From: Neisseria weaveri
Lineage (GTDB): Bacteria > Pseudomonadota > Gammaproteobacteria > Burkholderiales > Neisseriaceae
Assembly (NCBI RefSeq): GCF_900638685.1
Contig: NZ_LR134533.1
Coordinates: forward strand, 1,488,001-1,552,000
DNA: 64,000 nt
Direction: 5' to 3'
Numbering within the stretch: position 1 is the stretch's first letter; each line of letters begins with the position of its first letter. The notes under the pieces are model-generated. The model was not told the origin of the DNA and ran no database searches. It worked only from the letters and a program-made list of their open reading frames with translations. The translations under genes were made by a program, and so were the position numbers. This document shows, piece after piece, positions 54,044 to 63,176 of the stretch.

Positions 54044-55537
54044 ATGCAGTTTGAGGAATACAGAAAATATGATGCCGTCGGCTTGGCAGAGTTGATCCGC
54101 AAAGGCGAAGTATCTGCCGATGAAGTGCTTCAGACGGCCTTAAACCGTTTAGACGCGGTAAATCCCAAGCTGAATTTATTGGCCCATGATTTGCGCGAAC
54201 GGGCTTTTTCATGGCAGAGGCCGTCTGAAAATCCCCATGCGCCTTTAGTCGGCGTGCCGTTTCTATTGAAAGACTTAATCGCCGATTGGGAAGGCACGCC
54301 CACATGGTCTGGTTCGCGCATGATGAAAAATTATGTAGCCAAACAAAACAGCGCTTTAACTCAGGCTTATCTAAATGCGGGGTTGCGCATTTTCGGTAAA
54401 ACCACCACGCCGGAATGGGGCGCGTATCCCGTTACGGAAACAGAAATCTATGGCATTACCCGTAATCCGTGGAACTTAAGCTATACACCGGGCGGCAGCA
54501 GCGGCGGTTCGGCGGCAGCCGTTGCTGCAGGTGTTGTGCCGGCAGCGCATGGCGGCGACGGCGGCGGTTCGATACGTATGCCCGCCCATAATTGCGGCAT
54601 CTTCGGCTTGAAACCGAGCCGTGGCCGCAGCAGCTTTGAACCGTTACAAAGCGAAGCATGGCAAGGCTTGGTCAACGAACATGTGCTGACCCGCAGCGTG
54701 CGCGACAGCGCCCTGTTTCTCGATATTGCGGCTCAAACCCAAACACACGCCCTGTATGCCTGCCCCCGACCTGCCGAATCGTTTTCAGACGGCCTCAAAC
54801 ACGACACAGGCCGTCTGAAAATCGCTTTTTGGCAGAAGCCGTGGTTTGGCGGAGAAAATGATGCAGACACGCAAACGGCATTTGCCCACAGTCTGAAATT
54901 GTTGTCAGATGCAGGGCATCATTTGGAAGAAGCCTCTCCCGATTTTTCCCCGTCTAAAATACTCAACCGTGCAGCAAGGGTCTTGGTGATGGGTGAAACA
55001 GCCAAACTGCTTTATCTTCATCAACAGGCAACCGGGCAAAAACTGCATCACAGCCAGTTGGAACCGGCAACTTGGGCGTTGATTTCACAAGGACAGCAAA
55101 TCAGTGCAGGCGAAATGGCGTGGGCGCGTGACGTGATGCTGACACAGGGGCGAGCCGCCGAAGCGTTTTTTACACGCTACGATGTCTTAATGACACCGAT
55201 TTGCCCGCGTAGCACACCGAAAATCGGCGAACTCATGCCGTCTGAAACCGAGCAAAAGATCATCCGTTTGCTGTTCGGTACGTTGAAATTAGGCTGGCTG
55301 ATGAAACAAAACCCCTTGATTGAAAAAGAAGCCGAGCGCACGTTGCAATACATCGGCTACACCGCACCATTTAATATGACCGGCAATCCCGCCATGAGTG
55401 TCCCGCTGTTTTGGCACAACGGGCTGCCGATAGGTACACAGTTTGCCGCAGCACGCGGGCGGGAAGATTTACTGCTGCGCTTGGCGGCGCAATTAGAACA
55501 GATTCAACCGTGGGCGGATAAACAGCCGTCCATATAA
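54044..55537 (+). CDS. Amidase signature family hydrolase
   Basis: The 497-residue product from the ATG at 54044 (preceded by AAGGAG) has the Ser-cisSer-Lys triad of amidases: Lys76 in [11 protein letters not shown], Ser152 in [15 protein letters not shown] and Ser176 in [13 protein letters not shown], with the 24-residue Ser spacing of the family. It hydrolyses some amide; GatA is unlikely because the gene stands alone and the C-terminal half differs, but the substrate is unknown. Five uptake sequences lie in frame (54129, 54218, 54784, 54808, 55235). It separates hisF from hisI. Confidence 0.87.
   Translation: MQFEEYRKYDAVGLAELIRKGEVSADEVLQTALNRLDAVNPKLNLLAHDLRERAFSWQRPSENPHAPLVGVPFLLKDLIADWEGTPTWSGSRMMKNYVAKQNSALTQAYLNAGLRIFGKTTTPEWGAYPVTETEIYGITRNPWNLSYTPGGSSGGSAAAVAAGVVPAAHGGDGGGSIRMPAHNCGIFGLKPSRGRSSFEPLQSEAWQGLVNEHVLTRSVRDSALFLDIAAQTQTHALYACPRPAESFSDGLKHDTGRLKIAFWQKPWFGGENDADTQTAFAHSLKLLSDAGHHLEEASPDFSPSKILNRAARVLVMGETAKLLYLHQQATGQKLHHSQLEPATWALISQGQQISAGEMAWARDVMLTQGRAAEAFFTRYDVLMTPICPRSTPKIGELMPSETEQKIIRLLFGTLKLGWLMKQNPLIEKEAERTLQYIGYTAPFNMTGNPAMSVPLFWHNGLPIGTQFAAARGREDLLLRLAAQLEQIQPWADKQPSI
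54784..54819. repeat. Paired uptake sequences inside the amidase gene
   Basis: Facing copies TTTTCAGACGGCCT and AGGCCGTCTGAAAA form a terminator-like hairpin within the coding region, encoding [14 protein letters not shown]. The frame is kept. Confidence 0.85.
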
Positions 55538-55616
55538 GATAAAATAACCAACCTTAAAAAAATGTCGTATAAGAAAGCCTGCAACAACAAGGCCGTCTGA
55601 AAAAGGAGTAACAAAC

Positions 55617-56015
55617 ATGCCGAACCCACTGCTGGATGCCGTTAAATTCGATGAAAAAGGCTTAGTTTGCGCCATCGCACAAGACGCGAAAACCCTGCGC
55701 GTGCTGATGGTGGCTTGGATGAACGCCGAAGCGCTGCAAAAAACCGCCGAAACGGGTTATGCCCACTATTACAGCCGTTCGCGCCAAAAGCAATGGATGA
55801 AAGGCGAAGAGTCGGGGCATACGCAAAAAGTGCACGAGCTGCGCTTGGATTGCGACGGCGATGCGGTAATTATGCTGATAGACCAAGCCGGAGGCATTGC
55901 CTGCCATACCGGCCGCGAAAGCTGCTTTTACCGCGTGTGGCGCGATGGCGAATGGCACATTGTAGATGCGGTATTGAAAGACGAAAAAGAGATTTACGGG
56001 CATACGCACGGTTGA
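55617..56015 (+). CDS. hisI: Phosphoribosyl-AMP cyclohydrolase HisI
   Basis: HisI opens the adenine ring of phosphoribosyl-AMP, the third step of histidine synthesis. The 132-residue product has [26 protein letters not shown], the zinc-binding [12 protein letters not shown] and [16 protein letters not shown] with conserved Asp and Cys ligands. AAGGAG precedes the ATG. It is the single-domain form; the pyrophosphatase HisE is a separate gene 59 bases downstream. Confidence 0.95.
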   Translation: MPNPLLDAVKFDEKGLVCAIAQDAKTLRVLMVAWMNAEALQKTAETGYAHYYSRSRQKQWMKGEESGHTQKVHELRLDCDGDAVIMLIDQAGGIACHTGRESCFYRVWRDGEWHIVDAVLKDEKEIYGHTHG

Positions 56016-56074
56016 TGCCTGTCTGAAATCAGTATGCCGCCATGCGGTTCAATTAAATCAAGAGAATACTAACT

Positions 56075-56398
56075 ATGACCGACCAAGTTTTAACCCAAAT
56101 CCAAAACGTGATCGATTCCCGCAAAGGCCAAGATCCGGAAACGTCTTATGTGGCTCAGCTTCTGCACAAAGGCGAAGATAAAATCCTGAAAAAAGTGATT
56201 GAAGAAGCGGGAGAAGTGCTGATGGCTTCCAAAGACGGCGGCGGAGAACATCTGGTTTACGAAGTGGCGGATTTGTGGTTTCACACGCAGGTGTTGCTGG
56301 CGCATCACGGCTTGCGCGTTGAAGAGGTGTTAAACGAACTGGCGCGCAGGCAGGGTTTGTCGGGGCTGGTGGAAAAGGCTTCGAGAAGCGCAGAATAA
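56075..56398 (+). CDS. hisE: Phosphoribosyl-ATP pyrophosphatase HisE
   Basis: HisE removes pyrophosphate from phosphoribosyl-ATP, the second step of the pathway. The 107-residue all-helical MazG-like protein shows [28 protein letters not shown] with the metal-binding EExxE, followed by [33 protein letters not shown] precedes the ATG. It ends the histidine cluster; hisG and hisD are not in the window. Confidence 0.95.
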   Translation: MTDQVLTQIQNVIDSRKGQDPETSYVAQLLHKGEDKILKKVIEEAGEVLMASKDGGGEHLVYEVADLWFHTQVLLAHHGLRVEEVLNELARRQGLSGLVEKASRSAE

Positions 56399-56486
56399 GG
56401 TAAATGGGATATAGCAGATTAACTGTTTTTATGTTGGTTTAAGGCATTAGGGAACTGTTAAGCTGTTTTTTATTTGGGTTGAAGAT

Positions 56487-56527
56487 AAAAACAAGTCAGG
56501 CCGTCTGAAAAAGCCTGACTTGTTTTT
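56487..56527. terminator. Bidirectional terminator between hisE and misS
   Basis: AAAAACAAGTCAGGC and its exact inverted copy (56513-56527) make a 15-bp stem. The loop is the remainder of an uptake sequence, CGTCTGAAAAA, so here the uptake sequence lies across the stem-loop junction rather than forming the stem. Confidence 0.85.
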
Positions 56528-56542
56528 TATAAGCTGCAGCAG

Positions 56543-57919
56543 TTATTTTTGTTTTTTCGGCAGGATAAACCGCATTTTCAAACCGTTGGGTTTGATGTTT
56601 TCAGCGATAATCTTACCGGCGTGTTGTTCGACAATGTGTTTGGTGAGTGCTAAGCCCAAGCCGGTACCGGGCTTGTTTGCGCCGCTGTCGGCCCGGAAGA
56701 AAGCCGTAAAAATATGCGGCAGCTGCATTTCGTTAACACCGGGACCGTTATCGGTAATGTCGATTAACCAGTTACGGTAATCCTGGTGCAGTTTGATCTG
56801 TATGGTACTGCCTTGTGGACTGTAAGACATAGCGTTACGGATCACGTTGTCGATGGCGCGGTAGAGATAACTTTCATTTGCCAGCAGTTTTGCATCTTGT
56901 GGGATTTTTTCCATGACCAAATTAATGGTTTGCTGGTTTTGTTGTGCAACGCTTTGGCAGTCTTCAACCAAATGTTGGAGAAAGGGGATCAATACCAGAT
57001 TTTCTTTTTCCAGCGGCAGATTTGAAGTTTCCAGTCGGGATAGGGTGAGAAGTTCGCCGACCAAATTGTCCATACGCGTCAATTCGCCTTCCAAGCGTTT
57101 TAAATATTGCTCCTGTTTTTGCGGCTGTGCTTGAATCAGCCCCAAAATTGCCTGAATCCTGGCTAAAGGGGAGCGCATTTCGTGGGAAACGTGATGGAGC
57201 AGATGGCGCTCCCGTGCAACCAGTTTTTCCAATTGCTGAGCCATTTTGTCGAACTGTTGCGCCAAATTGGAAAGTTCGTCGTCCCTATCGTCCATTTGGT
57301 GGGAAATACGGGTATTTAATTCGCCTGCTGCCAGCAGGTTCATACCGCGATCGAGAATACGGATGGGTTTGGTAATGTTGTTGGCCAAAATATAGGCCAA
57401 TAACAAACCCACTAAAATAATAAAGCTTAAGATGATAAATTCATGCCAGATCGGTGCCAGTTGCAGGCCGGGGATATATAGCGGACTGGGCGGACGTTGG
57501 ATTTGCTGGTTGTCCCAACCTTTGATGAAAAACAGATACTCCTCGCCCCAGCGGTTATATTCCATGCGCACCAAAGGAGATTCCGGATGTTCCATAGCGA
57601 ATTGGCGTGCTGATTCGATGAGTTTTTGGTTTACTTTCCGATTCAGCAGGTCGCGTTTTTCATCACCGGAGATGACGTAGATGTTGTGGGTAACGGGATT
57701 GTTTTTCCATCGGTTCAGGATATCCAATGTGCCTTGTCCGCCCTGTGCGGAGAAAGCGGAAGCCAAGCTGTCGAGCAGGGTGGTTTCAATGGTACGCTGT
57801 TGCTGGAAATGGTTTTCAGCAATGGTATTTTGTACTAACCAGAAAGAAAAACTCGCCACGAATATCGAGCAGATGATTACTGCGCAAAACGTGGCGAAAA
57901 TGCGTTGGAACAGTTTCAT
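56543..57919 (-). CDS. misS: Two-component sensor histidine kinase MisS
   Basis: MisS senses envelope signals and phosphorylates MisR; the pair corresponds to CpxA/CpxR. The 458-residue product has two membrane helices (about 8-30 and 158-180) around a periplasmic sensor, a HAMP segment (about 180-235), the phosphoacceptor His246 in HHVSHEMRSPLARIQ, and ATPase boxes DNVIRNAMSYSP, DITDNGPGVNEMQL and GTGLGLALTKHIV. It starts 17 bases after misR in the same operon. Confidence 0.9.
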   Translation of the reverse strand: MKLFQRIFATFCAVIICSIFVASFSFWLVQNTIAENHFQQQRTIETTLLDSLASAFSAQGGQGTLDILNRWKNNPVTHNIYVISGDEKRDLLNRKVNQKLIESARQFAMEHPESPLVRMEYNRWGEEYLFFIKGWDNQQIQRPPSPLYIPGLQLAPIWHEFIILSFIILVGLLLAYILANNITKPIRILDRGMNLLAAGELNTRISHQMDDRDDELSNLAQQFDKMAQQLEKLVARERHLLHHVSHEMRSPLARIQAILGLIQAQPQKQEQYLKRLEGELTRMDNLVGELLTLSRLETSNLPLEKENLVLIPFLQHLVEDCQSVAQQNQQTINLVMEKIPQDAKLLANESYLYRAIDNVIRNAMSYSPQGSTIQIKLHQDYRNWLIDITDNGPGVNEMQLPHIFTAFFRADSGANKPGTGLGLALTKHIVEQHAGKIIAENIKPNGLKMRFILPKKQK

Positions 57920-57936
57920 TTATGCTGTTCCTGAAA

Positions 57937-58614
57937 TCAGTTTTTGACGAACAGGTAACCCAAGCCGCGTACGGTTTGAATCAATGAGGCGTCGCCTAAT
58001 TTGTGACGGATACTGGAGATATGCACGTCGATGCTGCGGTCGAATTTTGCCAGTTTTCTATCTAAAGCTTCTACAGACAGGGTTTCTTTGCTCACGACTT
58101 GTCCGGCATGGCGCATCAATACTTCCAATAAATTGAATTCGGTACTGGTCAATTCCAAAGGCTGGTCGCCGATGGTGGCTTGGCGTTTGGCAGGGTAGAG
58201 AGAAACATTGCTGACAGACAAGCTGTTGGCATTGCCCGGTTGTTCGCCTGTTTTGTGAGCACGGCGCAAGATTGCGTTGATGCGTGCCAATAATTCGCGC
58301 GGCGTGCAAGGTTTTGGAACGTAGTCGTCGGCACCCATTTCCAAGCCGATAATGCGGTCGATATCGTCACCTTTGGCAGTCAACATGATTACGGGAATCG
58401 TGCTTTGTGTGCGGATGTGTTTCAGCACTTCCAGTCCGTTCATTTTCGGCATCATGGAGTCTAATACGACAACATCGTATTGACCGGATAAAATTTCATG
58501 AACGCCGGCTTCGCCGTCGGGTACGCTGTGTACGTTGAGGCCTTCGGCCGTCAGGTATTCTGACAATAGTTCGGTCAATAAAGCGTCATCATCTACCAGT
58601 AATACTCGACTCAT
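57937..58614 (-). CDS. misR: Response regulator MisR
   Basis: MisR is an OmpR-type response regulator controlling envelope and virulence genes in Neisseria. The 225-residue protein has a receiver domain with acidic Asp8/Asp9, phospho-acceptor Asp52 in VVLDSMMPKMNG, Thr and Lys in MLTAKGDD, and a C-terminal winged helix (LTSTEFNLLEVLMRHAGQVVSKETL, VDVHISSIRHKLG-like, TVRGLGYLF). It is the first gene of the misR-misS operon. Confidence 0.92.
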   Translation of the reverse strand: MSRVLLVDDDALLTELLSEYLTAEGLNVHSVPDGEAGVHEILSGQYDVVVLDSMMPKMNGLEVLKHIRTQSTIPVIMLTAKGDDIDRIIGLEMGADDYVPKPCTPRELLARINAILRRAHKTGEQPGNANSLSVSNVSLYPAKRQATIGDQPLELTSTEFNLLEVLMRHAGQVVSKETLSVEALDRKLAKFDRSIDVHISSIRHKLGDASLIQTVRGLGYLFVKN

Positions 58615-58787
58615 GGTCTATCCTTTATTGTGACTGATTGATTAATATTGATATTTGCATGGCATTTTAAATGCGATATGTTCCTAATCTTAACATGCAA
58701 ATATGTTTTGTTGATAGTTTGTTTTCTAAGGCTTTTGCGCTTTTTTGCATTGTTTGTCTGCGTTTTTACATTTCAGACGGCCTCTGC

Positions 58788-60593
58788 CTATAAGCACGGT
58801 TTGCTGTTGGGTCTTAAAACATTAAATTGTTTGCAGGTTTTTTCGATTTGGGACAGCAAGGGGTGTAATTCGGGATTGCTGCGTATTTTAGAAGTGTAAA
58901 ACGGCATGGTGTAGGGGTAATACAAATACATTTTTTCCAACCAGGCTTCGGCTTCTTGGTGTTGGCGGTTTCGGTATTGATAAAGGCCGACTTGATAGGC
59001 ATTGGCATACGGACGGAAAGTCAACGCTTCCAAAGCCGCTTGCTGTGCCCAAGGTTGAATGGTTTCTTGACTGGGTTCGGCACGGCGGGTGAGTGCCAGT
59101 TGTGCGTAGTAGCGCAAGAGAGGCTCGTTTTCGGCAATATGGTTAAGGCCGTGTATTTTGAGGGCAATGTCGGCCGGTGTGTCGCTTTTGGGGCGGCTGC
59201 TATATTCGGTAAGTTGCGAATAGGTATGGGTAAGGTTGGCAAGTCCGGTCAGTAATACGACCGAAACGATGGCTCCTGCATAGTGTGTTTTGGCAACAGC
59301 CCAAGAACTGTGGTTATTTGAAGGAGAGAGCGCGATCATTAGGCCGAAGACGGATAAGAAATAGACATACCACAAAGGGTATTCAAGCATGCTGTGGCAC
59401 AAAGTTACCGTCATGGCTGCCAACAGGAAGAAAGCTGCAGGATGTGCGGGACGCATCAGGAGTTTTCTAATGGCAACGAGAAATCCGAGACCAACAACAA
59501 GCGTACCTGCCAATCCCATTTCTGCCAGTAATTGCAAGATTAGGTTGTGGCAGTGGGTAAACAAAACATTGAGCAGGTTGTTGGTAAAACCGCCGCTTTC
59601 CCCGTGCAGAATGAATCCCTGCAGCGCGTAGCTGCCCCAGCCGTGTCCCCACAGCGGTGCATTCATAAACAGAGACCAGGCTTTTCTGCCTTCTATGTCG
59701 CGCACGGAACCGCTGAAAGCGGAGCTGTCTGCACGAGCTAAAGCGGTTTGATATTGGGTTTCGGAAAACCAATCGATCAGCGTGCCGATTCCCAGCTGTA
59801 TAACGAAAACCAGCGATAAGGCGAATAAAGACGTAAGAACAGTACGGTTGCCGGACTTGCCCGACAGCAACCGCCAAAACGGCAGCAGCAGACCGATGCC
59901 GATTAAGTAGGCGAAAATAGTGCGGGAATTGACAAAACCGAGTGCCAAAGCAAGATAGGCAATCAGAGCGATACCGACCGCAGTCGGAAGGCGACGGATA
60001 TTCCACAAATAAGTGGCGGCCATGATGCCCCACATCAGGTAATGACCGAGATGGTTTCTTTGTCCCAATTGGCCGTTGACTTCACGCAAGCCTTTGTAAG
60101 AGACAATGCCGTGTAGAAAGTCGGCAGAAGCCCAACCGGTAAACTGCATAATTGCGACCGCAGCCTGCAACACCGCCCCGATAAGCAAAGCCGAAGCGAA
60201 AACGGAAACTACGGTTTCGTGGCCGAAATCTTCAATCCAACTGCGGCATGCCCATGCGCCCAAAGCGATGATCAGGAATGACCAGGCCGCCATATCGCTT
60301 ATACCCGGATAGGTTAAATCCATGACACGGGCTTGAATCCACCAAAATGCGGCCAACAGCATGAAATAGAAAAATGCGGCAGGCAATCGGTTTTTCAGAC
60401 GGCCTGACAGCGAGGAAAGCAGCAGAAACAGCAATATGCCGCTGAGGGAAACTGCCTCGATATAAAAACTGGAAAGAGGGCCGACGCGGTAAATCATCAG
60501 AAACGGCAGGGCGCAGATCCAAAGAAAGCAAAACCAGAGCGGCAGGAGTGCTTTGGAAAATAAACGGTGCTGAAAAGTTTGGGCATCAAACAT
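58788..60593 (-). CDS. pglL: Protein O-oligosaccharyltransferase PglL
   Basis: PglL moves undecaprenyl-linked glycans onto Ser residues of pilin and other periplasmic proteins. From the ATG at 60593 the product is 601 residues with about twelve membrane segments and the Wzy_C O-antigen ligase/PglL pattern: YKGLREVNGQLGQRNHLGHYLMWG with the essential His, GHGWGSYALQG, and a large periplasmic C-terminal part of TPR character (about 480-601). A longer frame to 60725 adds a charged, non-conserved tail. The start overlaps the DUF2069 stop by eight bases. Confidence 0.9.
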   Translation of the reverse strand: MFDAQTFQHRLFSKALLPLWFCFLWICALPFLMIYRVGPLSSFYIEAVSLSGILLFLLLSSLSGRLKNRLPAAFFYFMLLAAFWWIQARVMDLTYPGISDMAAWSFLIIALGAWACRSWIEDFGHETVVSVFASALLIGAVLQAAVAIMQFTGWASADFLHGIVSYKGLREVNGQLGQRNHLGHYLMWGIMAATYLWNIRRLPTAVGIALIAYLALALGFVNSRTIFAYLIGIGLLLPFWRLLSGKSGNRTVLTSLFALSLVFVIQLGIGTLIDWFSETQYQTALARADSSAFSGSVRDIEGRKAWSLFMNAPLWGHGWGSYALQGFILHGESGGFTNNLLNVLFTHCHNLILQLLAEMGLAGTLVVGLGFLVAIRKLLMRPAHPAAFFLLAAMTVTLCHSMLEYPLWYVYFLSVFGLMIALSPSNNHSSWAVAKTHYAGAIVSVVLLTGLANLTHTYSQLTEYSSRPKSDTPADIALKIHGLNHIAENEPLLRYYAQLALTRRAEPSQETIQPWAQQAALEALTFRPYANAYQVGLYQYRNRQHQEAEAWLEKMYLYYPYTMPFYTSKIRSNPELHPLLSQIEKTCKQFNVLRPNSKPCL

Positions 60594-60951
60594 TGTTTTC
60601 TTTCTTGTGTGTTTTGATGTAGGCCAGGCAAGAGATAAAAAATACGGTGGCGGAGAGTGTGGCCGCGCCGGCGCAGAGGCGGCTGGCCGTTTCCGCGTCA
60701 AACAAACGTACGACCGCTTCGGCAAAGTAAAATAAAATCAGCAGACTGCTGTATTGGAAGGTATAGATTTTGCCTTTCAGGATGCCGGCTAAAGGCAGGC
60801 ACAAAGGCAAAGCTTTTAAGGCCAGCCATGAGCCGCCGGGTCGCAACGGTGCGATCCAAAGCTCCCAAGCCACGCTGACGGCAATGAGGGAAATCAGGCT
60901 GAAAATAGCAGCGGCGTGCGACCAGTGTTTTCGGGCGGAATAGGTATTCAT
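60586..60951 (-). CDS. DUF2069 family membrane protein
   Basis: The 121-residue product has four membrane segments (about 12-30, 40-56, 66-82 and 90-110) with the WELWIAPLRPGGSWLALKALPLCLPLAG block typical of DUF2069. The function of the family is unknown. It is translationally coupled to pglL by an eight-base overlap, which hints at a shared membrane context but is not evidence for a glycosylation role. Confidence 0.8.
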   Translation of the reverse strand: MNTYSARKHWSHAAAIFSLISLIAVSVAWELWIAPLRPGGSWLALKALPLCLPLAGILKGKIYTFQYSSLLILFYFAEAVVRLFDAETASRLCAGAATLSATVFFISCLAYIKTHKKENNV

Positions 60952-60970
60952 CGTTTAATCGGCCGGGATT

Positions 60971-60999
60971 GAGGCCGTCTGAAATTTTCAGACGGCCTT
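60971..60999. terminator. Paired-DUS hairpin upstream of the DUF2069 gene
   Basis: GAGGCCGTCTGAAA and TTTCAGACGGCCTTT form a stem in the spacer between tatC and the DUF2069 gene. Confidence 0.65.
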
Positions 61000-61057
61000 T
61001 GGAAAAAATGCTTTGAAAAACAGTAAAAATATGTCGGGCATTTTACCTTAAAAACCA

Positions 61058-61090
61058 ATGAGGCCGCCTGAAAATTTCAGACGGCCTCAT
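61058..61090 (-). terminator. Variant paired-DUS terminator after tatC
   Basis: ATGAGGCCGCCTGAAA and TTTCAGACGGCCTCAT pair with one changed base in the left core (GCCGCCTGAA). It lies in the spacer downstream of tatC, a second hairpin within 100 bases. Confidence 0.65.
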
Positions 61091-61211
61091 GATACTGTGT
61101 TGTTGATGATCCAACCTTGCATGAAGGCTGCTTCGATGTTTTCGATTTCCGTTTCAAAGCGTGAACAGCTTCAATATCGGCTTAAAGTGTTTGCCGCAAA
61201 ACTTACGGATT

Positions 61212-61946
61212 TTACCGGTCGGACGAAGGCCGGATAAAACGGCAAAACCACAAGCCTGCTTCATAAAGCAGAATCAAGGGCACGGCCAGAAGGATTTGCG
61301 AGATGACATCGGGCGGCGTCACAATGGCTGCCACCACGAAAGCACCGACAATCACATAAGGCCTTGCCGCCTGCAGCTGCGCACGGGAGACAATGCCCAT
61401 CCGGTTAAGTAAAACCACAACGATGGGCACTTCGAAAGTCATGCCGAATGCGACAAACATGCCTAAAACAAAAGAAAGGTATTTGTCGATGTCGGTAGCC
61501 ATATTGACGCCGGCAGGGGTAACGCCCGCCAAAAACTGGAAAATAACGGGGAAGACCAAAAAGTAGGCAAATGCCATACCAGCGGCAAACAGCAGCAGGC
61601 TTGACAGCAGCAAAGGCGTAATCAGGCGTTTTTCGTTTTGGTAGAGCGCGGGGGCAATAAAAGCCCAAACCTGATAAAGCGTGTGCGGCAGCGAGAGCAG
61701 GAATGCCACCATCAGGGTAACTTTAACGGGTACGAAAAATGGTGCAATGACATCGGTTGCAATCATGCTGGTGTTGGCCGGCAGAGACGACATCAGCGGT
61801 TTGGCCACAAAGGAATAGAGCTCTTGGGCAAACGGCATCAGGCCGAGGAAGCTTAATAAGATACCGCCGGCAATCCACATGGTGCGGCGGCGCAGCTCGA
61901 TGAGGTGCTCGATAAGCGGTTGGGTTGTTTGGGTCGGATCGGTCAC
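61212..61946 (-). CDS. tatC: Twin-arginine translocase subunit TatC
   Basis: TatC recognises twin-arginine signal peptides. A GTG start at 61946, seven bases after the tatB stop, gives a 244-residue product starting MTDPTQTTQPLIEHLIELRRRTMWI, which matches the family; the frame is open to 62114 but overlaps tatB. Six membrane segments are evident, with the cytoplasmic HLxELRRR motif, FLVFPVIFQFLAG and FEVPIVVVLLNRMGIV. It ends the HIT-tatA-tatB-tatC series. Confidence 0.93.
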   Translation of the reverse strand: MTDPTQTTQPLIEHLIELRRRTMWIAGGILLSFLGLMPFAQELYSFVAKPLMSSLPANTSMIATDVIAPFFVPVKVTLMVAFLLSLPHTLYQVWAFIAPALYQNEKRLITPLLLSSLLLFAAGMAFAYFLVFPVIFQFLAGVTPAGVNMATDIDKYLSFVLGMFVAFGMTFEVPIVVVLLNRMGIVSRAQLQAARPYVIVGAFVVAAIVTPPDVISQILLAVPLILLYEAGLWFCRFIRPSSDR

Positions 61947-61953
61947 CGTCGGC

Positions 61954-62499
61954 TCACTTCCTGCGTGCGCGCAAATGCGGTTTCGGCCGGTAGCGCGGAC
62001 GCATATCGCGTTTGCGCTGTATGGCCTGTTTGTGGATGGATGCGGTATTGAAGCTGCGGCTGCCGACTGTTGGTGCGGCATAGCCGGCATCGAAGAATGA
62101 TGATTCGGTTTCACCGTTGTTGTGGGTGAAATCCGGCAGCGGATGACCGTTTTCGTCCAATCCGAAATCGGCCGGTGTCCTCATCTCGGGTACGCGTTCC
62201 CAAGCCGGAACTTTGAGGCCGTCTGAAATTTCATTCAGATGGCTTTGGGTTTCCGCGCCGATATGGTTGATTTCGTTTTTCAGGCTGCCTGCCGCCGATT
62301 CAAACTCCTGCTTGGCTTGCCGCAATTCGTCCATTTGGATTTGGGCGTTGAGTTCTTGTTTGATGCCGCTGATCAGGTTTTGGGCGCGCCCTAAAAGGCT
62401 GCCTGCCATGCGTGCGGCTTTGGGCAGCCTTTCCGGGCCGAGTACGACCAGGGCGATGGCGCCGATGAGCAGAAGTTCGCTGAAGCCGAAGTCAAACAT
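61954..62499 (-). CDS. tatB: Twin-arginine translocase subunit TatB
   Basis: TatB forms the receptor complex with TatC. The 181-residue product starts MFDFGFSELLLIGAIALVVLGPERLPKAAR, the standard membrane helix, Glu-Leu and hinge of TatB, followed by an amphipathic helix and a disordered, Arg-rich C-terminal tail. The tail contains an in-frame uptake sequence near 62220 (ISDGLKV). It begins four bases after the tatA stop. Confidence 0.94.
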   Translation of the reverse strand: MFDFGFSELLLIGAIALVVLGPERLPKAARMAGSLLGRAQNLISGIKQELNAQIQMDELRQAKQEFESAAGSLKNEINHIGAETQSHLNEISDGLKVPAWERVPEMRTPADFGLDENGHPLPDFTHNNGETESSFFDAGYAAPTVGSRSFNTASIHKQAIQRKRDMRPRYRPKPHLRARRK

Positions 62500-62502
62500 G
62501 GG

Positions 62503-62703
62503 TTAAACCGTTTTGTCTTCGTCTTTTTTGTGTTCGATGATTTCATCTTTCTTGCCGGCTTCGCTGCCTTCGTTCAGGCCTTGCTTGAAGTCGTGCACGG
62601 CACCTCCTAAGTCTTTGCCTACGTTACGCAGTTTTTTTGTGCCGAAAACGAGTACGACGATAACCAGTACGATAATCCAGTGCCAAATTGAGAAGCTGCC
62701 CAT
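62503..62703 (-). CDS. tatA: Twin-arginine translocase subunit TatA
   Basis: TatA forms the protein-conducting assembly of the Tat system. The 66-residue product has a short N-tail (MGSFSIWHW), a membrane helix (about 8-20), the [21 protein letters not shown] amphipathic segment with the conserved FG hinge, and an acidic/basic C-tail ending in DKTV. It lies 48 bases after the HIT gene and four bases before tatB. Confidence 0.95.
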   Translation of the reverse strand: MGSFSIWHWIIVLVIVVLVFGTKKLRNVGKDLGGAVHDFKQGLNEGSEAGKKDEIIEHKKDEDKTV

Positions 62704-62751
62704 GGTTGAGATGTCCTTTCGGTGATTGAGTAAACCGTTTGTGCGGCGTAT

Positions 62752-63075
62752 TTATGCGGGACGGCCTAAGATGTGGATGTGCAGGTGGAATACTTCCTGA
62801 CCGCCGCCCTTGCCTGTGTTGATTTGTGTTTTGAAGCCGTTGGCCAAGCCGTTGTCTGCGGCGATTTGCGGAACTTTCATCATCATTTTGCCCAATAAGG
62901 CTTCGTGTTCGGGTTTGGCGTGTGCCAGTGAATCGAAGTGGGTTTTGGGAATCAGCAGTAGGTGTACGGGTGCCGACGGGTTGATGTCTTTGAAACATAC
63001 CATATCGTCATCTTCGTAAACGATACTTGCCGGGATGTCTTTGGAAACGATTTTGCAGAAGATGCAGTCGGTCAT
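62752..63075 (-). CDS. HIT family (HinT-like) nucleotide hydrolase
   Basis: The 107-residue product has CIFCKIVSKDIPASIVYEDDDMVCFKDINPSAPVH in the N-terminus and the histidine-triad motif FHLHIHILGRPA at the C-terminus. HinT-type enzymes hydrolyse AMP-lysine-like and purine phosphoramidates. It is the first gene of a leftward series with tatA, tatB and tatC, an arrangement also found in other Neisseria. Confidence 0.92.
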   Translation of the reverse strand: MTDCIFCKIVSKDIPASIVYEDDDMVCFKDINPSAPVHLLLIPKTHFDSLAHAKPEHEALLGKMMMKVPQIAADNGLANGFKTQINTGKGGGQEVFHLHIHILGRPA

Positions 63076-63109
63076 GATAAGCTCCGGAAAAGGTGGTTTC
63101 GTTCGGCTG

Positions 63110-63152
63110 TATTTTCAGACGGCCTTCCGGTGGCGGAGGCCGTCTGAAAAAT
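63110..63152 (-). terminator. Paired-DUS hairpin after dsbC
   Basis: TATTTTCAGACGGCCT and AGGCCGTCTGAAAA face each other around an 11-base loop, downstream of dsbC and upstream of the HIT gene. Confidence 0.7.
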
Positions 63153-63176
63153 AACGGCTTTTGTTTTCTTATAAGG

